11,603 bases of DNA from a bacterium (lineage in GTDB: Bacteria > Patescibacteriota > Minisyncoccia > UBA6257 > UBA9933): NCBI GenBank assembly GCA_021799155.1, contig JAJZBA010000008.1, forward strand, positions 1 to 11,603. The letters are read 5' to 3'. Numbering within the stretch: position 1 is the stretch's first letter; the number at the start of each line of letters is the position of its first letter. Shown here piece after piece: positions 4,228 to 11,603 of the stretch. A program made the translations under genes and the position numbers. The notes beneath the pieces are model-generated. The model was not told the origin of the DNA. It worked only from the letters and a program-made list of their open reading frames with translations, and made no database searches.

Positions 4228-5153
4228 AAAAATCGGCGTTATTTATTATTTGCTTTTTATTGGTTATCAGTCTGGCGGCGTTTAACAGGGTAAGAGCGGA
4301 AGTTTTAACCAAAGATTTTGAAATATTAAAAGGAGCGAGTTTTGCTGAAATCAGTAATAAACTTAAAAGCGAAGGGATAATTCGCTCAAAATTAATTTTT
4401 CAAATTTACAGCCTTATCACCGGAAAAGCTTTTAAGTTTAAGCCGGGGAGATATATTCTGAATTCAAATATTTCTCTTACCGAATTAACGAAAGTCCTGG
4501 TTAACGGGCCTCAAGAAATTTCCGTGGTTATTTCTCCGGGGATGACCGTTTCCGAAATTGACGAAAAATTAAGCGCCTTAAAAATTATTAATTCCGGCGA
4601 ATTAATAAATTCCGGCCGTTCCCTTGAAGGGTATCTTTTGCCGGACACTTATCATTTTTACGTTGGCTCCGATATCAATTTAGTTATCCACAGGTTTTTA
4701 GAAAATTTCAATTCAAAAGCCTTGCCTTTTTTTAACAATAATGTTAATATTTTAGACACGTTAATTTTAGCTTCGCTTTTAGAAAAAGAAATCCCCGATT
4801 ACGAGGAAAAAAGAATTGCGGCCGGTATTTTATTAAAAAGGCTTAAAATCGGTATGCCGCTTCAAGTTGACGCCGCCTTGCTTTACGCCAAATGCGCCGG
4901 ATTTCTGAAGTGTCCGAAACTTGTTGAAGCGGATTATAAGATTGATTCGGTTTATAACACGTATTTTTATTCCGGTTTGCCGAAGAGTCCGATTTCCAAT
5001 CCAAGCCTGGAATCAATAAAAGCGGTTTTGAATTATAAAAAAACGGATTATTTATATTACCTTTCCGACCCAAAAACAAAAAAAACAATTTTTAGCAAAA
5101 CATTGGATGAGCACAATAAAAATCGTGCCAAATATATATTAATAAATAGATAA
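4224..5153 (+). CDS. mltG: Endolytic murein transglycosylase MltG (YceG-like)
   Basis: MltG cleaves nascent glycan strands in the membrane-proximal layer and is thought to release polymerised strands and set their length. The 309 residues start with one membrane anchor or signal anchor (about 4-23). A LysM-like part follows (FEILKGASFAEISNKLKSEGII, then FKPGRYIL and ISPGMTVSEID). The catalytic YceG part holds LEGYLLPDTYHF (134-145), ASLLEKEIPDYEEKRIAAGILLKRLKIGMPLQVDA and YNTYFYSGLPKSPISNPS (from 244). The catalytic Glu should be in the EKE triplet, E187 or E189, with E187 the better match to the E. coli ASIVEKE site. The length is a little below E. coli MltG (340). Placement directly after rodA by ATGA overlap couples strand synthesis with strand release. 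Confidence 0.93.
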   Translation: MKKSALFIICFLLVISLAAFNRVRAEVLTKDFEILKGASFAEISNKLKSEGIIRSKLIFQIYSLITGKAFKFKPGRYILNSNISLTELTKVLVNGPQEISVVISPGMTVSEIDEKLSALKIINSGELINSGRSLEGYLLPDTYHFYVGSDINLVIHRFLENFNSKALPFFNNNVNILDTLILASLLEKEIPDYEEKRIAAGILLKRLKIGMPLQVDAALLYAKCAGFLKCPKLVEADYKIDSVYNTYFYSGLPKSPISNPSLESIKAVLNYKKTDYLYYLSDPKTKKTIFSKTLDEHNKNRAKYILINR

Positions 5154-5163
5154 AACTTACAAA

Positions 5164-5194
5164 GCCTATAAGAGTAATAGGACTTATTTTTATT
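5164..5194 (+). terminator. Weak hairpin plus T-rich tail between mltG and rpoB
   Basis: CCTAT at 5165-5169 pairs with ATAGG at 5177-5181 around a 7-nt loop, followed by ACTTATTTTTATT up to the rpoB ATG. The stem is short and mostly A-T. It could be a weak terminator for tsaD-rodA-mltG or a leader structure for rpoB. This 41-nt gap is the only space for signals before rpoB. Confidence 0.35.
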
Positions 5195-8100
5195 ATGTCG
5201 AAATTGCCGACTAAAATTTTTTCATCGTATCGAAGGCCGTTTATCGAACAGCAGTTTTTAGCCGAAATCCAGATTAATTCTTGGAATTGGTTTGTTAAGA
5301 CCGGACTCAAAGAACTTTTTGATGAAATTTCTCCAATTAAAGATTACACCGGTGAAAATCTGGAGCTTTATTTTATTGATTATTATTTTGACGAACCGAA
5401 ATACGACGAAGAGACTGCCCGCAATAAAGACATTACTTACGAAGCGCCTTTAAGGGCAAAAGTAAAATTGGTAAACCGCAAAACCAAAGAAACCAAAGAG
5501 CAGGAAGTTTATTTGGGGGATTTTCCCATAATGACCAAAAGGGGGACTTTTATTATCAACGGCGTAGAAAGAGTTGTCGTCGCTCAATTAATTCGTTCGC
5601 CGGGGATTTTTTTCACCGCGGAAGTTTTTAAGGGCCAGAAGTTTTTCGGCGCCAAAATTATTCCTAATCGCGGCGCTTGGCTGGAATTTAGCAGCGAACC
5701 CGACGGTTTTATCGGCGTTAAAATCGACCGTCACCGCAAGGTTCCGGTTACCGACCTTTTAAGAATTTTCGGATTGGAGAATAACGAAGAGATTATTAAA
5801 ACTTTCAGCGACGTCGATACCGGCTCGATTAAATTCATTGAAGCCACCCTGAAAAAAGATGCGGCGAAAGACGTTCCGAGTTCTTATATTGAAATTTATA
5901 AAAGACTGAGGCCTGGTGATTTGGCGACTCCGGAAAACGCTAAAAGTTTAATCGACGCGATGTTTCAGAGAATCGATCGCTATAGCCTTTCAAACGTTGG
6001 TCGTTTTAAATTTAATCAGAGGCTGGATATTAAAAATAAAGAAAGTCAGCTGCTTGACCTTAATGATTTAATTTTAGCCGTAAAAGAAATTATCAATCTA
6101 AATAATAATCCGCAGGCAGAGCCGGACGACATCGACCATTTGGGAAACCGGCGGATTAAAGCGGTCGGCGAATTGCTCCAGAACCGGCTTTACGTCGGTT
6201 TTGCCAGGCTGCGAAGAATTATTCAAGACAGAATGTCGACTTCGGAGATTGAAAACGTTTTGCCGACTCAAGTAATTAATCCTCGGCCTTTGATTTCGGT
6301 GGTCAGAGAATTTTTCGCCACCTCCCAACTTTCCCAGTTTATGGATCAGGTTAATCCTTTGGCGGAACTTGAACACAAGCGCCGGTTATCGGCCATGGGA
6401 CCCGGAGGATTGACCAGGGAAAGAGCCGGTTTCGAAGTCCGCGACGTTCACAGTTCGTATTATGGTCGTCTTTGTCCGATTGAAACGCCAGAGGGACAGA
6501 ATATCGGATTAATTTGCCATTTGGCGAATTACAGCAGACTTAACGAATACGGATTTTTGGAGACCCCGTATTTGAGAGTTAAGAACGGAAAAGTAACCGA
6601 TGAAATCGTTTGGCTTAATGCTTTAGAAGAAGAAAAATATAAAATCGCTCAAGGAAGCGCTAAAGTAGACGAACATGGGAAAATCGTTGAAGAAATTGTC
6701 GACGCGAGAATAAAAAGCAGTCCGGGGACGTGTCGTCGGGACGAAGTCGATTTTATTGACGCGGCGCCGAACCAAATCGCCAGTGTTGCCGCTTCCCTCA
6801 TTCCTTTTCTCGAGCATGACGATGCTAATCGGGCTTTGATGGGTTCGAATATGCAGCGTCAGGCGGTTCCTTCGATTAAGCCTCAAGCTCCTTTGGTTTC
6901 AACCGGCATCGAAGAAAAAGCGGCTTTTGATTCCGGAAGGTTGATTATCGCCGAAGAAAGCGGCGAAGTGAAAGAAATTGATGCTAATAAAATCGTGGTT
7001 GAAGGAAAAGAGAAAAAGATTTACCGCCTTGATAAATTCCGAAGGTCGAATTATTATACTGCCATTTCCCAAAAACCTTTAGTTTCTAAAGGTCAAAAAG
7101 TTAAAAAAGGAGAAGTTTTAGCGGACGCTTCTTCAAGCGAAAATGGCGTTTTAGCTTTAGGTCAGAATCTCTTAGTGGCTTTCGTTTCCTGGGAAGGAGC
7201 CAATTTTGAAGACGCAATTATTCTCTCGGAGAGAGTGGCAAGAGAAGATTTTTTTAGCTCGATTCACATTGAAGATTTCTATTGTGATGTTCGGGATACT
7301 AAATTAGGTCCGGAAATTACCACCCCGGATATTCCCAATGTCGGCGAAGATAAATTGAAAAATCTTGATGAAGAAGGAATTATTAGGATCGGCGCCGAAG
7401 TCGTTGCGGGAGACATTTTGGTGGGAAAAATTTCTCCCAAAGGTGAAGTTGAATTGACGCCGGAAGAAAAATTACTGCGGGCGGTGTTTGGCGAAAAAGC
7501 TATCGATGTCAGAGACACTTCGTTGGTTTTGCCGCACGGCAAATCCGGCCGAGTGGTGGGAATTAAAATTTTTTCCCGCGAGCGAGGCGATAAGCTTGAG
7601 CCGGGAGTGATTAAAAGAATTCAGATAGAGGTTGCCGAATTGCGGAAAGTAAGAGCCGGCGACAAGTTGGCGGGCAGGCACGGCAACAAAGGCGTTATTT
7701 CTCAAATCCGACCGATTGAAGATATGCCTTACTTGGAAGACGGCACGCCGGTTGATATTATTTTAAACCCCTTAGGTGTTGCTTCGAGAATGAATCTTGG
7801 ACAGATTCTTGAAACTCATCTTGGAATGGCTGCCAAAAAATTGGGCTATCGGGCGATAACCCCGGTTTTTGTCGGCGCCGCGGAAGAAGATATTAAAACC
7901 GAATTAAAAAAAGCAGGCTTACCAGAGAACGGCAAGCTGACTCTTTACGATGGCAGAACGGGCCAGCCGTTTCCCGCCCCTATTACCGTTGGTTATATTT
8001 ATATGTTAAAACTTAACCATTTAGTTGAAGATAAAATCCATATGCGTTCCATTGGTCCTTATTCGCTGATTACTCAACAGCCGTTGGGCGGTAAGGCGCA

Positions 8101-8350
8101 ATTCGGCGGTCAGCGTTTTGGGGAAATGGAGGTTTGGGCCTTGGAGGGTTACGGCGCGGCCAATACTCTTCAAGAAGTGCTGACGATTAAATCGGATGAT
8201 GTTTTCGGCAGGGCCGCGGCTTTTGAGTCGATTATCAAGGGCGAAAAAATTAAAAATCCTTCAATGCCTATGGCTTTCAATGTTTTAGTAAGCGAACTCA
8301 AAGCCTTGGGGTTGAACGTCGAAGAAATCGATAAAGAAGAAAAAAAATAA
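5195..8350 (+). CDS. rpoB: DNA-directed RNA polymerase subunit beta
   Basis: The beta subunit forms half of the RNA polymerase active-site cleft. The 1051 residues are shorter than E. coli (1342), as expected for lineages lacking the large lineage-specific insertions. The N-terminus has SSYRRPFIEQQFLAEIQINSWNWFV and later FIINGVERVVVAQLIRSPG. The rifampicin-pocket region is at 377-403 (from SQLSQFMDQV). LTRERAGFEVRDVHSSYYGRLCPIETPEGQNIGLI and LEHDDANRALMGSNMQRQAVP follow. The active-site lysines K824 and K832 lie in GDKLAGRHGNKGV. The C-terminal GGKAQFGGQRFGEMEVWALEGYGA and NPSMPMAFNVLVSELKALGLNV are as in the family. The start at 5195 gives the usual N-terminus. A possible AGGA lies 12 nt upstream, too far for a good SD. 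rpoC follows after one base. Confidence 0.98.
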   Translation: MSKLPTKIFSSYRRPFIEQQFLAEIQINSWNWFVKTGLKELFDEISPIKDYTGENLELYFIDYYFDEPKYDEETARNKDITYEAPLRAKVKLVNRKTKETKEQEVYLGDFPIMTKRGTFIINGVERVVVAQLIRSPGIFFTAEVFKGQKFFGAKIIPNRGAWLEFSSEPDGFIGVKIDRHRKVPVTDLLRIFGLENNEEIIKTFSDVDTGSIKFIEATLKKDAAKDVPSSYIEIYKRLRPGDLATPENAKSLIDAMFQRIDRYSLSNVGRFKFNQRLDIKNKESQLLDLNDLILAVKEIINLNNNPQAEPDDIDHLGNRRIKAVGELLQNRLYVGFARLRRIIQDRMSTSEIENVLPTQVINPRPLISVVREFFATSQLSQFMDQVNPLAELEHKRRLSAMGPGGLTRERAGFEVRDVHSSYYGRLCPIETPEGQNIGLICHLANYSRLNEYGFLETPYLRVKNGKVTDEIVWLNALEEEKYKIAQGSAKVDEHGKIVEEIVDARIKSSPGTCRRDEVDFIDAAPNQIASVAASLIPFLEHDDANRALMGSNMQRQAVPSIKPQAPLVSTGIEEKAAFDSGRLIIAEESGEVKEIDANKIVVEGKEKKIYRLDKFRRSNYYTAISQKPLVSKGQKVKKGEVLADASSSENGVLALGQNLLVAFVSWEGANFEDAIILSERVAREDFFSSIHIEDFYCDVRDTKLGPEITTPDIPNVGEDKLKNLDEEGIIRIGAEVVAGDILVGKISPKGEVELTPEEKLLRAVFGEKAIDVRDTSLVLPHGKSGRVVGIKIFSRERGDKLEPGVIKRIQIEVAELRKVRAGDKLAGRHGNKGVISQIRPIEDMPYLEDGTPVDIILNPLGVASRMNLGQILETHLGMAAKKLGYRAITPVFVGAAEEDIKTELKKAGLPENGKLTLYDGRTGQPFPAPITVGYIYMLKLNHLVEDKIHMRSIGPYSLITQQPLGGKAQFGGQRFGEMEVWALEGYGAANTLQEVLTIKSDDVFGRAAAFESIIKGEKIKNPSMPMAFNVLVSELKALGLNVEEIDKEEKK

Positions 8351-8351
8351 A

Positions 8352-11300
8352 ATGAATTTCAACGCTTTAAAACTTAAAATTGCTTCTCCGGAAGAAATTA
8401 TTTCTTGGTCGCATGGCGAAGTGTTAAAAGCCGAAACTATCAATTACCGGAGCCAGCGACCGGAAAAAGACGGTCTTTTTTCCGAACGGATTTTCGGTCC
8501 GACTAAAGATTATGAATGTTATTGCGGAAAATACCGAAGAATTCGCTATAAAGGAATTATTTGCGATCGCTGCGGAGTTGAAGTGACAAAAGCATCGGTT
8601 CGGCGCGAGCGGATGGGCCATATCAAATTAGCGACGCCGGTATCTCATATTTGGTTTTTAAGAACCATTCCTACAAAAATCGGTTTGTTTTTAAATGCGC
8701 CGCTCCAAAAATTGGAAAAAGTAATTTATTACACGGCTTATATTGTTGTTGAAGTGAACGAGGCAAATAAAAAATCGGCGCTGGAAGAACTTGATCGAGA
8801 ATTTAAATCAAGAAAGAAAACCGGCGAAACCGAAGCAAAAGAATTAGAAGCGGCAATGGCGAAAACTAAAGAAGATTTACTTTCTTTGCGGCCGGGTAAA
8901 ATTTTAAGCGAGGCGGAATATTTTAATTTGGCCAAGCGTTTTGCCAATGTTTTTAAAGCCGGAAGCGGAGCCGAGGCGGTAAGAAAAATTCTGGAAAAGA
9001 TGGACTTGAAAAAAGAAGTCGCAAAAATAGAAGCAGAGCTTGAAAATATTAAAGAAATTGCCAAAGAAAGATATTTACTTTATCGTCTTAAACTTATTCG
9101 TTCGTTTATTAAGAACAATATGCGACCGGAATGGATGATTTTGACGGTTTTGCCGGTTTTGCCTCCTGATTTGCGTCCGATGGTGGCATTAGATGGCGGC
9201 CGATATGCCACTTCCGATTTAAATGATCTTTATCGTCGGGTGATTAATCGCAATAATCGCTTAAAAAAATTGATTGAATTGAAAGCTCCGGAAATCATCA
9301 TTGTCAATGAAAAAAGAATGCTTCAGGAATCGGTCGATGCTTTAATCGATAACAGCAGTCGGATGGGCACTCAACAGCAAATGTCATCGTTGCGTCGGCC
9401 GCTTAAATCTTTAGCCGATATGTTGAAAGGCAAGCAGGGAAGATTCCGCCAAAATTTGTTGGGCAAGAGAGTTGATTACTCCGGCCGTTCGGTGATTGTT
9501 GTTGGACCGGAATTAAAACTGAATGAATGCGGTCTGCCGAAAAAAATGGCGCTCGAGCTTTTTAAGCCGTTTGTCATTAATAAAATACTTGAAAGAGGAT
9601 TGGCGCATAACATTAGAAATGCCAATCGTTTGATTGAAACCGCGCCGGCGGAAATCTGGGCGATTTTGGAAGAAGTTATTGCCGATAAAAAAGTTCTTTT
9701 AAACCGCGCTCCAACCTTGCATCGATTAGGAATTCAAGCGTTTAAACCGGTTTTAATCGAAGATTTAAGCATTAGAATCCCGCCGATGGTTTGCAGTGCT
9801 TTTAACGCCGATTTTGACGGCGACCAAATGGCGGTTCATTTGTCCTTAACCGAAGAAGCGCAAAAAGAAGCGGAAGAATTAATGCTTTCAAGCAGAAATA
9901 TTTTGAAGCCGTCGTCCGGAGATCCGATTACTACGCCGTCGCAGGATATCGTTTTAGGCTGTTATTATTTGACGAGAATTGTCGATGAGAGAGGGCCTGT
10001 TTCCGCAAGCGGGAAAGAAAAAATTTTTGCTTCCGGCGAAGAGGCGGTGTTGGCTTATGATTTCGGATATGTAAAAATCAACGAACCGATTAAGGTAAAA
10101 ATAAAAGAAGGAGTGATCGAGACCAGCGTCGGCCGTCTGATTTTTAACCAAATTCTTCCCGAAGATTTTGGTTTCGTCAATAAAACTCTTAATAAAAAAG
10201 AACTGCAGAAAGTAATTGCCGAATTAATTGAGAAATACGGCTTAGAAGATATTTGGCGGATTTTGGACAAAATTAAAAAAACAGGGTTCGCTTATGCAAC
10301 CTTGTCGGGCGTCAGCTGGGGAATGAATGATTTAACAATTCCCAAAGAGAAAAATAAGATATTAAAAGAAGCCGAAATTGAAGTTTCTAAAGTTAAGGAG
10401 CAATATCAAGACGGTTTATTGACCGAAGCCGAGCGTCGCCAAAAAACAATCGAGATTTGGGAAAGAGCGAAAAACGAAATCGCCAAACTGGTCCCTTCAA
10501 CTCTTGAAGCCGGCAATTCCGTTTATTCAATTATCGATTCCGGCGCCAGAGGCACTTGGTCTCAGCCGATTCAAATGGCCGGCATTAAAGGTTTGGTGCA
10601 AAATCCTAAAGGAGAAACAATAGAATTGCCTATTAAAGCTTCTTTTAAAGAAGGGCTCGATGTTTTGGAATTTTTTATCAATACTCACGGAGCGCGAAAA
10701 GGTTTGATTGATACCGCTTTAAAAACCGCTTCCGCCGGCTATTTGACTCGCCGTTTGGTCGATGTTGCCCAAGATGTGGTGATTAGAGAAAATGATTGCG
10801 GAACAAAAGAGGGAATCGAAATTTATCGGGCCGACGGAGAATCTTTTGGTTATCATCTCGGTCAGCGATTATTTGGGCGGACAGCCGCTGAGGATGTTAA
10901 AGTCGGGAAGAAAGTTATTGTTAAAGCTAATGAGATTATTAATCGAAAAACGGCTGAAGAAATTGAAAAATCAAAAATCGAATCGGTTAAAATTCGTTCG
11001 CCGATTACTTGTAAAACTTTGTACGGCGTTTGTTCAAAGTGTTACGGTCTTGATTTAGCCAGAAGCGAACAGATTAAAACGGGCGAGGCCGTCGGCATTG
11101 TGGCGGCTCAATCAATCGGCGAGCCCGGCACGCAGTTAACCTTAAGAACTTTTCATGCCGGCGGTGTGGCCGGAGTTGATATTACTCACGGTTTGCCGAG
11201 AGTTCAAGAACTTTTTGAAGTCAGGTTGCCGAAAGGTAAGGCGCCCCTGGCGGAAGCCGATGGAGTTATCGAAGACATTGAAGAGCGAGCGGGAGTAAAA

Positions 11301-11603
11301 GCGATTAAATTAAAAGTTAAGGGAGGAAAAAAGTCTAAAAAAACGAAAGTTATAGAATATGTTGTTCCGCGAACTAATATTGTTTTTGTGGAACCCGGCC
11401 AAGTCGTTCAAAAAGGTGACCAATTAAGCGAAGGAAGCGTTGACCCTAAAGAACTTTTTGAATTTAAAGGTAAAGAAGCGGTTCAGCGCTATATTACCAA
11501 TGAAATTCAAAAAATTTATGTTTCAGAAGGAACGTACATCAGCGACAAACATATCGAGACGATTATCAGACAAATGTTTTCAAGGGTGATGATTAAAGAG
11601 TCG
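8352..11603 (+). CDS. rpoC: DNA-directed RNA polymerase subunit beta', 3'-truncated by the window edge
   Basis: The frame runs open from ATG 8352 to the last base (1084 codons visible), with no frameshift seen in the landmarks checked. The N-terminal zinc-binding domain has C56, C58, C71 and C74. A charged, coiled-coil-like stretch (about 136-235) precedes KNNMRPEWMILTVLPVLPPDLRPMV. The catalytic NADFDGDQ holds the Mg-binding D487, D489 and D491. The bridge-helix and trigger-loop region reads SGARGTWSQ...QMAGIKG and FINTHGARKGLIDTALKTASAGYLTRRLVDVAQD. The second zinc site is C816, C887, C894 and C897. The final part includes GEAVGIVAAQSIGEPGTQLTLRTFHAGG and EAVQRYITNEIQKIYVSEG...DKHIE, so only the short C-terminal end is missing. 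The spacing to rpoB is TAA-A-ATG. The upstream A/G-rich stretch is at most a weak SD. Confidence 0.98.
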   Translation, partial: MNFNALKLKIASPEEIISWSHGEVLKAETINYRSQRPEKDGLFSERIFGPTKDYECYCGKYRRIRYKGIICDRCGVEVTKASVRRERMGHIKLATPVSHIWFLRTIPTKIGLFLNAPLQKLEKVIYYTAYIVVEVNEANKKSALEELDREFKSRKKTGETEAKELEAAMAKTKEDLLSLRPGKILSEAEYFNLAKRFANVFKAGSGAEAVRKILEKMDLKKEVAKIEAELENIKEIAKERYLLYRLKLIRSFIKNNMRPEWMILTVLPVLPPDLRPMVALDGGRYATSDLNDLYRRVINRNNRLKKLIELKAPEIIIVNEKRMLQESVDALIDNSSRMGTQQQMSSLRRPLKSLADMLKGKQGRFRQNLLGKRVDYSGRSVIVVGPELKLNECGLPKKMALELFKPFVINKILERGLAHNIRNANRLIETAPAEIWAILEEVIADKKVLLNRAPTLHRLGIQAFKPVLIEDLSIRIPPMVCSAFNADFDGDQMAVHLSLTEEAQKEAEELMLSSRNILKPSSGDPITTPSQDIVLGCYYLTRIVDERGPVSASGKEKIFASGEEAVLAYDFGYVKINEPIKVKIKEGVIETSVGRLIFNQILPEDFGFVNKTLNKKELQKVIAELIEKYGLEDIWRILDKIKKTGFAYATLSGVSWGMNDLTIPKEKNKILKEAEIEVSKVKEQYQDGLLTEAERRQKTIEIWERAKNEIAKLVPSTLEAGNSVYSIIDSGARGTWSQPIQMAGIKGLVQNPKGETIELPIKASFKEGLDVLEFFINTHGARKGLIDTALKTASAGYLTRRLVDVAQDVVIRENDCGTKEGIEIYRADGESFGYHLGQRLFGRTAAEDVKVGKKVIVKANEIINRKTAEEIEKSKIESVKIRSPITCKTLYGVCSKCYGLDLARSEQIKTGEAVGIVAAQSIGEPGTQLTLRTFHAGGVAGVDITHGLPRVQELFEVRLPKGKAPLAEADGVIEDIEERAGVKAIKLKVKGGKKSKKTKVIEYVVPRTNIVFVEPGQVVQKGDQLSEGSVDPKELFEFKGKEAVQRYITNEIQKIYVSEGTYISDKHIETIIRQMFSRVMIKES

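Noticed and set aside
3157..5153. Alternative genetic code (TGA as Gly, as in Gracilibacteria)
   Set aside because: TGA ends tsaD and rodA exactly at conserved C-termini and at overlap starts, and no long frame reads through TGA.
5144..5172. Possible rpoB promoter with TATAAG at 5167-5172
   Set aside because: No -35-like hexamer lies 16-18 nt upstream, and AT-rich sequence produces such -10 matches easily.
9998..10018. Hairpin-like TTTCCGC/GCGGGAAA in rpoC
   Set aside because: The arms are imperfect with a bulge and lie in ordinary coding sequence at a poorly conserved place. It is too weak to claim as an element.
495..10270. Many minus-strand open frames of 60-108 codons lying opposite the genes
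   Set aside because: All lie opposite strongly conserved + strand genes, show no recognisable protein features and have no start signals. They are shadows of the coding strand.
10792..11058. An 88-codon + strand frame inside rpoC
   Set aside because: It is in a different frame from rpoC, whose conserved zinc site and surrounding motifs read through this exact stretch.
8352..11603. Frameshift or break in rpoC
   Set aside because: The frame from ATG 8352 stays in phase through the NADFDGDQ motif, both zinc sites and the last codon of the window. It simply lacks a stop because it runs off the edge.

Overview
The window looks like the chromosome of a Patescibacteria (CPR) bacterium, probably of a Parcubacteria-like lineage. 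The evidence is an AT-rich genome with tight gene packing, compact RpoB (1051 aa) and RpoC, a stand-alone EF-Tu-domain-2-like mini-protein, a BCAM0308-type zinc protein, and few Shine-Dalgarno sequences. TGA is a normal stop (tsaD and rodA end in TGA and no frame reads through it). The Gracilibacteria/Absconditabacteria recoding is therefore not in use. The assignment is inferred from gene content, not from a database search.

Layout, all genes on the + strand. (1) 3-422 is the 3' part of a SLOG/LOG-like nucleotide-binding protein, followed by an AT-rich gap with competing inverted repeats. (2) 501-749 and 773-1282 encode an EF-Tu-like beta-barrel mini-protein and a four-cysteine zinc protein. 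(3) 1302-1376 is tRNA-Arg(CCG) with encoded CCA. (4) 1380-1940 is a self-contained unit: sigma70-like promoter, leader hairpin, strong SD, a GTG-started secreted protein of unknown function, and an intrinsic terminator whose hairpin loop contains the stop codon. (5) 1952-5153 is a translationally coupled cluster tsaD-rodA-mltG, with two ATGA overlaps. It combines tRNA t6A37 modification with peptidoglycan polymerisation and glycan-strand termination. (6) 5195-11603 is rpoB followed one base later by rpoC, which runs off the right edge. They encode the catalytic core of RNA polymerase.

The most unusual signal is inside tsaD. The gene is about 60 codons longer than typical. The extra length coincides with five separate tracts built from 7-nt units (28, 28, 70, 35 and 35 nt), which encode 7-residue peptide repeats in predicted surface loops. 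The largest is ten heptamers whose first unit is the reverse complement of the last, and it lies between two perfect hairpins. All catalytic motifs of TsaD are kept and the frame is open. This resembles, by analogy only, the in-frame palindromic elements of Rickettsia. It could be a family of small repeat elements tolerated inside an essential gene. The rest of the window is conserved housekeeping sequence without clear oddities.
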